The notes under the pieces were generated by a model. It was not told the origin of the DNA. It saw only the letters and a program-made list of their open reading frames with translations, and did not search any database. A stretch of 64,000 bases of DNA from the NCBI RefSeq assembly GCF_041200145.1, contig NZ_CP165734.1:3968001-4032000 (forward strand), in the 5' to 3' direction. This stretch comes from Bradyrhizobium sp. LLZ17 (GTDB lineage Bacteria; Pseudomonadota; Alphaproteobacteria; Rhizobiales; Xanthobacteraceae). Shown piece after piece: positions 11,875-21,788 of this stretch. How positions within the stretch are numbered: position 1 is the first letter of the stretch; the number at the start of each line of letters is the position of its first letter. The translations under genes and the position numbers were made by a program.

Positions 11875-13157
11875 ATGACCGACCGACGTCCCCTGCTCCG
11901 CGCGCTCTACGACGCCGCCGTTGCCGCCGCGCATCCCGACACGGTGCTGGCGCCGCATCTGCGGCCCGCTCGAAGGGACGCGTGATCTGCCTCGCCGCCG
12001 GCAAGGGTGCAGGCGCGATGGCCGCGGCCGCGGAACGGCACTATCTCGACACGATCGAGCTCGCGCCGGAGCGGCTGGTCGGCATCGCCACCACCCGCCA
12101 CGGCTACGGCGTGCCGACGCGCTGCATCCGCGTGGTCGAGGCCGGCCATCCCTTGCCTGACGAAGCCGGCCTGCGGGGCGCCGCCGACACGCTCGAACTG
12201 GCAGCGCAGGCCGGGCCCGACGATCTGCTGCTGGTGCTGCTCACCGGCGGCGGCTCCGCGAACTGGATCGCACCGGCGCACGGCATCAGCTTCGCGCAGA
12301 AGCAGGCGGTCAACAAGGCGCTGTTGCGCTCGGGCGCGCCGATCGGCGAGATGAACACCGTGCGCAAGCATCTTTCGCGCATCAAGGGTGGCCGGCTGGC
12401 GCGCGCCGGCAAGAACGCGGCCGAGATCGTGACGCTCGCGATCTCCGACGTGCCGCACGACGATCCTTCCGCAATCGCGTCCGGTCCTACGGTGCCCGAT
12501 CCGACCACGCTGGCGGATGCGCGCGCGATCGTGGCGAAGTACAAGCTCGACATCGACGATGCCGTGCGCCGCGCGCTCGAAGATCCCGCCAACGAAAGCT
12601 GCAAGCCGGGTGATGCCGCCTTCGCGCGCGCGCATTTCGAATTGATCGCGCGCCCCAAGCAATCGCTCGACGCCGCGGTGCGGCTGGCGAAAGACGCCGG
12701 CTACGAGACCATCGATCTCGGCGCCGATCTCGAGGGCGAGGCGCGCGAGGTCGCCGCCGATCACGCCAGGCTCGCGCTCCAGGCGCGCGCGCAAGGCAAG
12801 CGCATCGCGATCCTCTCCGGCGGCGAGCTCACGGTCATCGTGCGCGGCCATGGCCGCGGCGGGCCGAACCAGGAATATGCGCTGGCGCTGGCGGCTCTCC
12901 TGAAGGACACACCTGATATCGCGGCGCTGGCCGGCGACACCGACGGTGCCGACGGCGGCGCCGGCCATCCCACCGACCCCGCCGGCGCGCTGATCGACGC
13001 CACCACGTTCGCGAAGATGAAGGCGCTAGCGCTTCAGCCGCAGGCCTATCTGGACAACAACGACGCGACCAATTTCTTCGAAGCGACGGGCGACTTGCTG
13101 CTACCCGGGCCGACGCTGACCAACGTCAACGATATCCGGGTGATTTTGGTGGATTGA
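11875..13157 (+). pseudogene. gckA: Glycerate 2-kinase (GckA/TtuD, MOFRL family) with a -1 frameshift near the N-terminus
   Basis: ATP-dependent kinase making 2-phosphoglycerate from D-glycerate. From ATG 11875 the frame reads MTDRRPLLRALYDAAVAAAH to HLR near 11962 and then hits a stop at 11984. The rest, starting SKGRVICLAAGKGAGAMA, is open in another frame to 13157 and carries LLTGGGSANWIAP, MNTVRKHLSRIKGG, ISDVPHDDPSAIASGPTVPD and the MOFRL end (ILSGGELTV, GRGGPNQEYALALA, GDTDGADG). One added base near 11962 (CTGCGGCC read as CTGCCGGCC) gives a normal 427-residue enzyme. A possible alternative start is GTG 11982, but that loses the first 35 or so conserved residues. An assembly deletion is suspected. 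Confidence 0.88.
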
Positions 13158-13177
13158 GGCCGCGCGAGTTTCTCTAA

Positions 13178-13258
13178 CGTCATTGCGAGCGCAGCGAAGC
13201 AATCCAGAATCCCTCCGCGGTAACACTCTGGATTGCCTCGCTGCGCTCGCAATGACGG
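13178..13258. repeat. Palindromic intergenic repeat (REP-like) between convergent genes
   Basis: CGTCATTGCGAGCGCAGCGA followed by GCAATCCAGA faces its inverted copy TCTGGATTGC, CTCGCTGCGCTCGCAATGACG across a loop of about 18 nt. Arms are about 30 bp with one unpaired base. This sequence type is a dispersed intergenic repeat in Bradyrhizobium and relatives. Here it lies exactly between the convergent gckA and marR genes and could act as a bidirectional terminator. Short ORFs inside it are spurious. Confidence 0.85.
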
Positions 13259-13275
13259 GTGGTGACAGCCGCCCC

Positions 13276-13785
13276 TCAGAACTCGTTGGCGATCTTCGAG
13301 AGCATCCCGAGCAGGGCTTCGCGGTTGGCTTGGCCGAGCAGCTCGTTCAGCCGCGACTCGTGCTTGGTGGCGACGAGTTTCCTGGCCCGCGCCAGCACCG
13401 CCTTGCCCTTGTCGGTCAGCACCAGAATGTGCGAGCGGCGGTCGTTGGTGGAGCGGATCCGGGCGCAGAGGTCGCGACTTTCGAGATTGTCGAGCAGGGC
13501 CACGAAATTCGGGCGCAGGATGCCGAGGGTGGAGGCGATCTCGGTCTGGTTACGGCCCGGATTCTTCTCGACCAGCAGCAGCACGGAAAACTGCGCCGGC
13601 GTGAGCTGGAGCGAGGCCACGCAGCGCAAGAAATTCTCGAACACCTTGAGCTGGGCGCGCTTGAGCACATAGCCGAGCTGTTCGGACAGCTCGCCGAGCT
13701 GGAGGGCTTCGGGCGGGCCGTCGGACGGGTCCTTGCGGCCTTTGGCCGCCTCGGCCAGTTTTTCAGCGGTTTTAGAAACGGTCAT
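13276..13785 (-). CDS. MarR-family transcriptional regulator
   Basis: Small winged-helix regulator, 169 residues. The central HTH is SLQLTPAQFSVLLLVEKNPG followed by NQTEIASTLGILRPNFVALLDNLESRDL, and the wing is RIRSTNDRRSHILVLTDKGK, all typical of MarR proteins. An N-terminal extension of about 25 charged residues precedes the dimerisation helix. It is divergent from the second liv operon, and a 34-bp inverted repeat lies between them. MarR proteins usually repress and are released by aromatic or fatty acid-like ligands, so the neighbouring transporter may import such a compound. The ligand is an inference. Confidence 0.93.
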   Translation of the reverse strand: MTVSKTAEKLAEAAKGRKDPSDGPPEALQLGELSEQLGYVLKRAQLKVFENFLRCVASLQLTPAQFSVLLLVEKNPGRNQTEIASTLGILRPNFVALLDNLESRDLCARIRSTNDRRSHILVLTDKGKAVLARARKLVATKHESRLNELLGQANREALLGMLSKIANEF

Positions 13786-13843
13786 CGCCTCGTGCTCGCA
13801 ATCCCGCTAAATTCGGGACGGGTCGTTCCCCACCCTTGATGTT

Positions 13844-13877
13844 ATATTTGATAATTGTTATGGACCATATCAAATAT
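13844..13877. promoter_or_regulatory. Inverted repeat, probable MarR operator
   Basis: ATATTTGATA (13844-13853) and TATCAAATAT (13868-13877) are perfect 10-bp inverted arms 14 bp apart. They lie between the divergent marR and liv operon starts in otherwise GC-rich sequence. AT-rich palindromes in this position are typical binding sites of MarR proteins. Function is inferred from position. Confidence 0.65.
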
Positions 13878-13962
13878 CGTCAGCGTATTTCAATGGCTGT
13901 GAAGGGACCATCCACCGCAATTGCGGAGACGGTCCTTAATCTTTGAGGGGGAGCGTCCGGTC

Positions 13963-15003
<1,041 letters not shown>

Positions 15004-15010
15004 CGCCAAG

Positions 15011-16780
15011 ATGCAGAACCGGCTTCCCATTCTCATCTTCGCGCTCGTGATGGCGGCGATCCCGTTTGTCCCGGGCATGCCGCCGTTCTGGATCGTGCTG
15101 CTCGACAATATCGGCCTCACGGCCCTGGTCGCGATGGGGCTCGTGTTGCTCACCGGCGTCGGCGGCCTGACCTCGTTCGGCCAGGCGGCTTTTGTCGGCT
15201 TCGGCGCCTACACCACCGCGGTGCTGTCGGCGACTTACGGTCTGTCACCCTGGCTGACCTTGCCGCTGTCGCTGGTGGTGAGCGGCCTGCTGGCGGTCCT
15301 GCTCGGCCTCGTCACGGTCCGCCTCTCCGGCCATTATCTGCCGCTCGGCACGCTGGCCTGGGGGCTTGGCCTGTTCTACCTCTTCAGCAAGCTGGAATTC
15401 CTCGGCCGCAATGACGGCATCTCGGCGATTCCGCCGCTGTCGATCGGCTCGTTCAGGATGCTCTCACCCGGTTCGATCTATTACGCGATCTGGGTCGCCG
15501 TGATCCTCTCGGCGCTCGTCACCATGAACCTGCTGGACTCCCGCACCGGCCGTGCCATTCGGGCACTGCGACGCGGACATGTCGCGGCCGAAGCGTTCGG
15601 CGTGCAGACGCCGCGCGCAAAAATGCTGGTGTTCATCCATGCCGCGGTGCTCGCCGGCCTTTCCGGCTGGCTCTATGCCCATCTCCAGCGCGCGGTGAAC
15701 CCGACGCCGTTCGGCGCGCAGGCCGGCATCGAATATCTCTTTATCGCCGTGGTTGGCGGCGCCGGTTATGTCTGGGGCGGCGTGCTCGGCGCGGCGATCG
15801 TCGTGGTCCTGAAAGAGGTGCTGCAGAGCTATCTGCCCCTGATCCTGCCCGGCTCCGGCCAGGTCGAGACCATCGTGTTCGGCATCATGCTCGTGGCGCT
15901 GCTCCAGCTTGCCCCCGGCGGCGTCTGGCCGTGGCTGATGTCGTTGCTGCCCGAAAGGTCCGGCGGCAAAAAGCCGGACACCTCGCTGAAGCTCGAGGCG
16001 CGCACCCGCTCAGTGGGCCAATCCGGCGTCCTGCTCCAGGTCGAGAAAGCGCGCAAGCAATTCGGCGGCGTGATTGCGGTCAACAACGTCTCCTTCGACG
16101 TCCAGGCCCGCGAGATCGTCGCGCTGATCGGACCGAACGGCGCAGGCAAGAGCACGACCTTCAACCTGATCACCGGCGTGCTGTCGGCCACCTCGGGCTC
16201 GATCTCCGTGCTCGGCAACAAGGTCGACCGGGCGCCGCCGCAGGAGATCGTCAAGCTCGGCATCTCCCGCACCTTCCAGCACGTGAAGCTCGTCCCCGAC
16301 ATGACCGTGCTGGAGAACGTCGCGATCGGCGCGCATCTGCGCGGCCATTCCGGTCCGATCTCCTCCATGCTGCGGCTCGACCGCGCCGACGAGGCAAAAT
16401 TGCTTGCGGAGGCCGCCCGCCAGATCGAGCGGGTCGGGCTTGCCGAGCAGATGCACCAGCTCGCGGGCAGCCTGTCGCTTGGCCAGCAGCGCATCGTCGA
16501 GATCGCGCGCGCGCTGTGCGTCGATCCGATGCTGCTGCTGCTCGACGAGCCGGCCGCCGGCCTGCGCCACATGGAGAAGCAACAACTTGCCAAGCTGCTG
16601 CGCGAGTTGCGCGACGGCGGCATGAGCGTGCTGCTGGTCGAGCACGACATGGGGTTTGTGATGAACCTTGCCGACCGCATCGTGGTGCTCGATTTCGGCA
16701 CCAAGATCGCCGAAGGCACGCCCGCCACGATCAAGACCAACCCCGAAGTGATCAAGGCCTATCTCGGAGTGGCGGCATGA
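15011..16780 (+). CDS. Fused LivM permease / LivG ATP-binding protein (second liv system)
   Basis: One 589-residue polypeptide joins two transporter subunits. Residues 1 to about 320 are LivM ([22 protein letters not shown], permease loop [20 protein letters not shown]). A linker of about 25 polar residues follows ([18 protein letters not shown]). Residues 345 to 589 are LivG, with Walker [10 protein letters not shown], a degenerate signature [16 protein letters not shown] and Walker [16 protein letters not shown]. Such LivM-LivG fusions are known in alphaproteobacteria. The stop overlaps the livF start by 4 nt. Because only one copy of each half is present, the complex would be LivH, LivMG and LivF plus an unlinked binding protein. 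Confidence 0.93.
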   Translation: MQNRLPILIFALVMAAIPFVPGMPPFWIVLLDNIGLTALVAMGLVLLTGVGGLTSFGQAAFVGFGAYTTAVLSATYGLSPWLTLPLSLVVSGLLAVLLGLVTVRLSGHYLPLGTLAWGLGLFYLFSKLEFLGRNDGISAIPPLSIGSFRMLSPGSIYYAIWVAVILSALVTMNLLDSRTGRAIRALRRGHVAAEAFGVQTPRAKMLVFIHAAVLAGLSGWLYAHLQRAVNPTPFGAQAGIEYLFIAVVGGAGYVWGGVLGAAIVVVLKEVLQSYLPLILPGSGQVETIVFGIMLVALLQLAPGGVWPWLMSLLPERSGGKKPDTSLKLEARTRSVGQSGVLLQVEKARKQFGGVIAVNNVSFDVQAREIVALIGPNGAGKSTTFNLITGVLSATSGSISVLGNKVDRAPPQEIVKLGISRTFQHVKLVPDMTVLENVAIGAHLRGHSGPISSMLRLDRADEAKLLAEAARQIERVGLAEQMHQLAGSLSLGQQRIVEIARALCVDPMLLLLDEPAAGLRHMEKQQLAKLLRELRDGGMSVLLVEHDMGFVMNLADRIVVLDFGTKIAEGTPATIKTNPEVIKAYLGVAA

Positions 16781-17508
16781 GCGCCTTGTTGTCGGTCAGC
16801 GATGCGCATGTCTCGTACGGCAAGGTCGAGGCCGTGCGCTCGGTCTCGCTCGATGTCGGCGCCAACGAGATCGTCACCATTGTCGGCGCCAACGGCGCCG
16901 GCAAGACCACGCTGCTCTCGGCCATCATGGGGATTTTTCCGCTGAAGGGCCGCGTCAGCTTTGCAGGCCAGGATCTGGCGCGGCTCGACATCGAAGACCG
17001 CGTCGCGATGGGCCTGGGGCTCGTCCCCGAGCACCGCGAACTGTTCGTGACCATGAACATCGAGGACAATCTCGAGCTCGGGGCCTTCCGGATCGAGCGA
17101 AGCAAGGCAAAGACTTCGATCGAGCGTATCTACACGTTGTTTCCGCGCCTGAAGGAGCGGCGCAAGCAGCTCGCCGGCACCTTGTCCGGCGGCGAGCAGC
17201 AGATGCTCGCGATGGGCCGTGCGCTGATGGGCGAGCCGAAACTGCTGATGCTGGACGAGCCGAGCCTCGGCCTCGCCCCGATCATCGTCGCCGACATCTT
17301 CCGCATTGTCACAGAGCTTCGCGCCAGCGGTGTCTCCGTGCTGCTGGTCGAGCAGAATGCACAGGCCGCGCTGAAGATCGCCGACCGCGCTTACGTGATG
17401 GAGCTCGGCGAATTCGTGCTGAGCGGCAAGGCCAGCGATATCGCCGCAAACGAACAGGTCGCGGCGAGCTATCTCGGCTTTCAGCACGAAGCCGCGAGCG
17501 CGCTCTAG
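16777..17508 (+). CDS. ABC transporter ATP-binding protein LivF (second liv system)
   Basis: ATPase of 243 residues that completes the second importer. Walker A GANGAGKTT, signature TLSGGEQQMLAMGRAL, Walker B LLMLDEPSLGLAP, and VEQNAQAALKIAD are present. ATG 16777 overlaps the preceding TGA (ATGA). The gene is convergent with dsbB, whose stop is only 5 nt away. Its last residues (FQHEAASAL) extend slightly beyond the usual LivF end. Confidence 0.94.
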   Translation: MSALLSVSDAHVSYGKVEAVRSVSLDVGANEIVTIVGANGAGKTTLLSAIMGIFPLKGRVSFAGQDLARLDIEDRVAMGLGLVPEHRELFVTMNIEDNLELGAFRIERSKAKTSIERIYTLFPRLKERRKQLAGTLSGGEQQMLAMGRALMGEPKLLMLDEPSLGLAPIIVADIFRIVTELRASGVSVLLVEQNAQAALKIADRAYVMELGEFVLSGKASDIAANEQVAASYLGFQHEAASAL

Positions 17509-17513
17509 ACTAG

Positions 17514-18056
17514 CTACCTGGGCTTTGCCGTCCGTACAAAGCCCCAGGCGGCGATCGCGGCCATCAGCAGCGAGATCAGCACATTGTAGCCGGCGAGCGA
17601 GAGGCCGAGGAAGCGCCACTGCACCTCGTCGCAGCGCACCACCTTCACGGTGTCCAGCCGCGACAGCAGATCTCCGGCGCTGCCGAGATTGCCGACCGGA
17701 CCGGTGCAATCGGTCGGCCCCTTCCAAAGACCCCACTCAACGCCGGAATGGTAGGTCCCGAGACCGGCATTGGCGAGCGCCGCCAGCGCGAGGATGGCCA
17801 GGCCTGCGAGCAGCAGCGGCCGCGGCGCGCCACTCCTCGCCGCCAGCACCGTGAGCGCACCGAGCGGGATCGCGAGATAATAAGCGTAGCGCTGCTCGAG
17901 GCAGAGCGGACAGGGCAGGATGTCGAGAACCAGCTGGAAGAACCAGGCGCCCGCGATCGTCGCCGCCGCGATCAGGGTGACGGCCAGCGCGGCGGTCAGC
18001 GCAGGCGCGCCCACGGCCGGTTTAAACGCAGGTATTGCAGCACTCTGGCTCGTCAC
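17514..18056 (-). CDS. dsbB: Disulfide bond formation protein B (DsbB family)
   Basis: Inner-membrane quinone reductase that reoxidises periplasmic DsbA. GTG 18056 is chosen because GGAGAGG lies 8 nt upstream; this gives 180 residues, the usual size. Four hydrophobic helices are seen. The first periplasmic loop has the CxxC pair in ILPCPLCLEQRYAYY. The second loop has the other cysteine pair in TDCTGPVGN and KVVRCDEVQWR. It stands alone between livF and the tRNA gene and has no dsbA partner here. Confidence 0.93.
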   Translation of the reverse strand: MTSQSAAIPAFKPAVGAPALTAALAVTLIAAATIAGAWFFQLVLDILPCPLCLEQRYAYYLAIPLGALTVLAARSGAPRPLLLAGLAILALAALANAGLGTYHSGVEWGLWKGPTDCTGPVGNLGSAGDLLSRLDTVKVVRCDEVQWRFLGLSLAGYNVLISLLMAAIAAWGFVRTAKPR

Positions 18057-18212
18057 GGCAGCCTCTCCGGATGGGTCGTGCCTATAAGCCTCTAACTCCG
18101 GCCCGCAGCCCTGTCGAGAACGGCCGGGATCACTTTGGCGCGGGTTGACCGGGCTTTCGCGATGGCTATAGTCCGCCGGCTTCGCGAGGCCCCGTCCCGG
18201 GACCAACCGAGG

Positions 18213-18297
18213 GCCCCTGTGGCGGAACTGGTAGACGCGCTCGACTCAAAATCGAGTTCCGCAAGGAGTGCTGGTTCGATTCCGGCCAGGGGCACCA
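18213..18297 (+). tRNA. tRNA-Leu (anticodon CAA)
   Basis: An 85-nt gene with a 7-bp acceptor stem (GCCCCTG pairing with CAGGGGC) and encoded CCA. The anticodon stem is CTCGA/TCGAG around the loop CTCAAAA, giving anticodon CAA. A class II variable arm follows (TTCCGCAAGGAG region), and the T arm is GGTTCGATTCC. It reads the Leu codon UUG. Reverse-strand ORFs over it are artefacts. Confidence 0.96.
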
Positions 18298-18847
18298 AGC
18301 TGAAAAGATCAGACATCCCAACGACTTACGGCAACACGTCGTTTCCTTCTCTTGAAGGAAAAATTTCGCGGCTGCATTGAAAACACGCGTGAAATTTCGC
18401 GGACCATTCACCGCTGGCGTCCGCTTTATTGGCATTTTGGTTGGTATCCGGAAACAAACGCTCACCACGAATTTCGCTATTTCGAAAACGCGAGCATTGA
18501 GCAGATGACCACTGGCTCAATCCCAAGAAGGTGATGCCGGTCAAAGGAGGCGCGCAGGGTTGAGAGGCGGCGCCACAGACCGCTCGATAAGAGTTGCGGA
18601 ATATCCCGAATGCGGCTTGCTTGAGTGGGCGCTTCGAATGAGACGACGATAATAAGTTGAGCGAAGTGTACGGGCAGGATCAATTTGGGATGTGGACCGA
18701 TTCAGGCGAAGGCGTCCACGGTCGCCAAGGCTTCTGCGTGTGAGGGTACTCCACGGCGCCGCAAGAGCGTCGCAGCCGTGGCTGCCCTAATGGGAACCAT
18801 CGCCGTGTGTCCATGTTCATTTCTGGAATCACCCGGAGAGGCCGATT
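18298..18847. other. Intergenic region of about 550 bp after tRNA-Leu without a recognisable gene
   Basis: Both strands carry only short ORFs with no family resemblance. A short direct repeat, AAATTTCGCGG, occurs at about 18360 and 18390. The base composition is noticeably richer in A and T than the flanks for the first 200 bp. A tRNA followed by such DNA can mark an old integration site, but no integrase remnant or repeated tRNA end was found. The last 15 bp hold the ribosome-binding site of the next gene. Confidence 0.5.
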
Positions 18848-19681
18848 TTGCCGGTCCAAGCCCCCCGAGACATTTTTGAACGAGAAGCCCTCGCATGGGT
18901 CACGGGATGGATCATCGTGATCTTGGCTTGCTGTGTGACGTCGTTCCCGGCGCAGGCAGCCGTGACCGCTTCGCAGCTCGAGCAGGTCGGCTCCGTACCT
19001 CGCCCCAACGCACAACTTCCCTTGCAGATCAGGATGAGCGACCTGAGCGACCGCAGCGCACCGCTGCAAAGCTGGCTTGGAGGAATTCCCACGCTCTGGA
19101 TTCTCGCCGACTACACCTGCGAAACGCTTTGCGGGCCGGCGATATCGATCGTTTCGAACACCCTGGCTGATACGGGGCTGAAAGCGGGGGCGGACTTTCG
19201 GCTGATCGTTGTCGGATTCGACCCCAAGGACAGCGTTGCGCAAGCCCGGGCGATGAGGGATGCCCAGCTCAGCACAAGAGGCGGCCTACCCGAGCACAGC
19301 TTCTTCCTGCGGGGCACAGCCCCCGATATCGGCGCATTGACCGACGCCTTCGGCGTGCGGGCGATCTATGATCGCGAGCATGATCAATTCGCCCATCCTG
19401 CTGCCGCCTTCGTGGTGACCCCCGACGGAAGGATTTCGCGTACGCTCTCGGCGCTCGCGATCGATGCGAACAGCCTGCGCCTTGCCCTGGTCGAAGCGGG
19501 CCGGGGCCGCGTCGGCCGATGGACCGATCAAATCCATCTGCTCTGCTACGGCTTCGATCCTGCAAGCGGCACCTACACGCTTGCGGCGCGGCGTCTGCTA
19601 CTCGCTGCCGCGTCGACCAGCGTCACTGTGCTCGCCCTGCTAATCGGGCTGCTGCTTCGGCGCGAGTTCGCCGCCAGATAG
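18848..19681 (+). CDS. SCO1/SenC family copper chaperone for cytochrome oxidase assembly
   Basis: Membrane-anchored thioredoxin-like protein of 277 residues that delivers copper to the CuA site of cytochrome oxidase in this family. TTG 18848 is supported by GGAGAGG 7 nt upstream. There is an N-terminal hydrophobic segment (residues 16-38), then a thioredoxin fold with the copper-binding CETLC (Cys91, Cys95) and the downstream histidine in HPAAAFVVTPDGRI. A second hydrophobic helix sits at the C-terminus, which is unusual for Sco1 but common in copies linked to alternative complex III. It converges on actF with a 42-bp overlap of coding ends. Its role in assembling the nearby caa3 oxidase is inferred. 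Confidence 0.88.
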   Translation: MPVQAPRDIFEREALAWVTGWIIVILACCVTSFPAQAAVTASQLEQVGSVPRPNAQLPLQIRMSDLSDRSAPLQSWLGGIPTLWILADYTCETLCGPAISIVSNTLADTGLKAGADFRLIVVGFDPKDSVAQARAMRDAQLSTRGGLPEHSFFLRGTAPDIGALTDAFGVRAIYDREHDQFAHPAAAFVVTPDGRISRTLSALAIDANSLRLALVEAGRGRVGRWTDQIHLLCYGFDPASGTYTLAARRLLLAAASTSVTVLALLIGLLLRREFAAR

Positions 19682-20734
19682 CGGCGATCGGCGCCGCGCC
19701 GCCGCCTCTCTCTCGAGCGTCATATCGAAGACCAGCCACAACATCAGGCCAAGAAAGAGTCCCGCGGCGATCAGCATCACCCCGGTCATTGCAACCGCGA
19801 GTCCTTGAAGGGGCGGCAGGATCAGGATCGCGGACTCGAGCCAGCGCATCGCCAACGTCGTTCCGCACAGGGCCAGCAGCCAATGCGGATCCGATCGCAC
19901 CCTGGCACTGAGCATCGCGCAGAACGGAAACACGAATTGCCCGAAGGAAAGCGCCGCTAGAACGAACTGCCAGCCGTTCTCCGATCGCACCAGATACCAG
20001 GTGACTTCATTGGGAATATTTCCCGACCAGATCACGATATACTGCATGGCGTGGAGATAGCACCAGAGCAGCAGCACCGAGAGCAAGAGGCCGCTGTAGC
20101 CGCGGCTCGGCCCGATCCACCGCATCGACAACAGGCCGGCGCCGATGACGAAAGCCGTTGCCGCCGTCAGCACGAAGCTGAGATAGAGGAGGCCGTAAAT
20201 CGAGGAATGAAAATCGGGTTCGAGCTGCTCCATCCAGTCGATCCCGGCAAACGACACGGTGAGGGTCCACACGATCGCGCCGACCGATGCGGCGCGCACC
20301 ATTGCCTCATGATTGCGCCAGGCGCGCCGGAGCCATTGGGCGAGCCCGATCCAGACCGCGAAGTAGACCACCGTCCGCAACACAAAGAACCACGACACGA
20401 ACCAGCGCGCCTTGAACGGCGGCAGCAACGATGCATTCGCGATGGCCGGATAGAGGTCCCTCATGAGTAGAAGGACGGGAATAAATGCGAGCGCCACAAT
20501 GGGCAGAACGCCCGCGCTTGCGACGAAGACCGGATGCAGCGCCTCAGTCCACCGCCGCCGCACCAGATAGCTGGTCATGAAAAGGCCGAGCGCACCGATC
20601 GGAATGGCACCCCAGGTGATCCAGGCAACGAGATAGGCGGCAACCGTCGATCGCGGATCGATCAGGAATCCGGCGATCAGGACCAGGCCCGACACCACGG
20701 CCGCGCCGCTCCGTGCACCGGCGCGGCTCTTCAT
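19640..20734 (-). CDS. actF: Alternative complex III subunit ActF (quinol:cytochrome c oxidoreductase membrane subunit)
   Basis: Polytopic membrane protein, 364 residues, about ten hydrophobic segments. ATG 20734 overlaps the actE stop (ATGA). Recognisable stretches are WITWGAIPIGALGLFM, GIDWMEQLEPDFHSSIYGLL and LHAMQYIVIWSGNIPNEVTWY, all typical of ActF. ActF is the non-quinone-site relative of ActC in the six-subunit complex. It is the last gene of the act operon. The C-terminus (ERE-AAARRRSPLSGGEL) is hydrophilic and overlaps the convergent SCO1-like gene. Confidence 0.9.
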   Translation of the reverse strand: MKSRAGARSGAAVVSGLVLIAGFLIDPRSTVAAYLVAWITWGAIPIGALGLFMTSYLVRRRWTEALHPVFVASAGVLPIVALAFIPVLLLMRDLYPAIANASLLPPFKARWFVSWFFVLRTVVYFAVWIGLAQWLRRAWRNHEAMVRAASVGAIVWTLTVSFAGIDWMEQLEPDFHSSIYGLLYLSFVLTAATAFVIGAGLLSMRWIGPSRGYSGLLLSVLLLWCYLHAMQYIVIWSGNIPNEVTWYLVRSENGWQFVLAALSFGQFVFPFCAMLSARVRSDPHWLLALCGTTLAMRWLESAILILPPLQGLAVAMTGVMLIAAGLFLGLMLWLVFDMTLEREAAARRRSPLSGGELAPKQQPD

Positions 20735-21261
20735 GGCGCGCTCTCGAGTTTGGCGCGCTCCTCCGGCGGCACATCGTCGAGCGAGGCATGGCGGCTGAGC
20801 TGAAGCGCGCGGATATAGGCCGCGATGGCCCAGCGATCCCGCGGCGGGACCCGCGCGGCGTAAGAATACATCGCGCCATGCCCATTGGTGATCACATCGA
20901 AAAAGTACTGGTCGTCGGCGGCGAGCAACCGATCGCTGTGATAACTGGTCGGGCGCGGCATGCCGCGCTGAACGATGATGCCGTTGCCGTCGCCGCCCCC
21001 ACCATGACATGGCGAACAGAAAATGCCGAAGCGCTCTCGTCCCCGCGCCAGGAGTTCAGGCGTGAGAGCCGGCTTCGTGGTTGCGACTTTCTCCCGTTCG
21101 AGAGCGTCACGCGCAACCGTGTTCACGGGCGGGCGGCGCAGCACGCTGCCGCGAAACAGCGGCGCCCGCGAATATTCACCATAGCGGGGCTGCACGTCCA
21201 TGTTCTGGTCGCAGGCGGCGAGCAGAGTTGCAAGCGCAGCCATGAGCCACAGCCTGCTCAT
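20731..21261 (-). CDS. actE: Alternative complex III subunit ActE, monoheme cytochrome c lipoprotein
   Basis: Periplasmic cytochrome c of 176 residues. A lipoprotein signal ends with LLAAC, so the mature protein is tethered by an N-terminal lipidated Cys. One heme site, CSPCH, lies near residue 83, and GMPRPTSYHSDRL provides the distal region. It overlaps actD and actF by 4 nt each. ActE is the likely exit point for electrons towards the oxidase-bound cytochrome domain of CoxB encoded divergently. Confidence 0.92.
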   Translation of the reverse strand: MSRLWLMAALATLLAACDQNMDVQPRYGEYSRAPLFRGSVLRRPPVNTVARDALEREKVATTKPALTPELLARGRERFGIFCSPCHGGGGDGNGIIVQRGMPRPTSYHSDRLLAADDQYFFDVITNGHGAMYSYAARVPPRDRWAIAAYIRALQLSRHASLDDVPPEERAKLESAP

Positions 21262-21788
21262 TGCGGTACGAGCTCCACCGAAAGCGCGCCCGCCTCGCTC
21301 AGGAACACCAGGGTCTCACCCGGCGCGAACATCGCGTCCTTCGCGCTCACGCAAAGAAAGAACCGGTCCTTGCTGGCCCGATCGAACCGTTCGGCACCGA
21401 ACACGGGATAGTTGAGCCGGGGCAGCCCGTTCTGCCACAGCATGGCGACCAGCATCGATAGCGCAGAGAACAGGATCGTGAGCTCGAAGGTCACGACGGC
21501 GAAGGCCGATATCGCATAGACGGGCCGGCCGCCGACATTGAGCGGGTAGGCGTAATTCACGTAGAACTGCATGATGAGCGCGGTCGTAGCTCCCGCGATG
21601 GCTCCTATCAGGCCGACGAAGGAAATTCTGGGTCGCGGAAGCCGCAAGATGCGGTCCAGTCCCTCGACCGGAAATGGCGTGAAGGCGTCGAGCTTGCGGT
21701 AGCCGGCCTTCCGCGCCCTGCGCACGGCCGCGAGCAGATCTTCGGGGTTCTTGAACTCGGCCAATGCGCCGTAGAGCTCTTTAGCCAT
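21258..21788 (-). CDS. actD: Alternative complex III subunit ActD (DUF3341)
   Basis: Membrane subunit of 176 residues. The cytoplasmic N-terminal part (LYGALAEFKNPEDLLAAVRR, DAFTPFPVEGLDRIL) and two helices (GLIGAIAGATTALIMQF and the later VVTFELTILFSALSML) are the family hallmark. It overlaps actC by 8 nt. It has no cofactor motif; in the known complex ActD is structural. The start is ATG 21788. Confidence 0.92.
   Translation of the reverse strand: MAKELYGALAEFKNPEDLLAAVRRARKAGYRKLDAFTPFPVEGLDRILRLPRPRISFVGLIGAIAGATTALIMQFYVNYAYPLNVGGRPVYAISAFAVVTFELTILFSALSMLVAMLWQNGLPRLNYPVFGAERFDRASKDRFFLCVSAKDAMFAPGETLVFLSEAGALSVELVPQ

Noticed and set aside
13046..13252. ORFs beginning MRAQR at the gckA/marR junction
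   Set aside because: They translate the palindromic intergenic repeat; the same string occurs in such repeats and is not coding.
18166..18468. Reverse ORF containing WCPWPESNQHS
   Set aside because: It is the antisense of tRNA-Leu and a known false product of tRNA genes.
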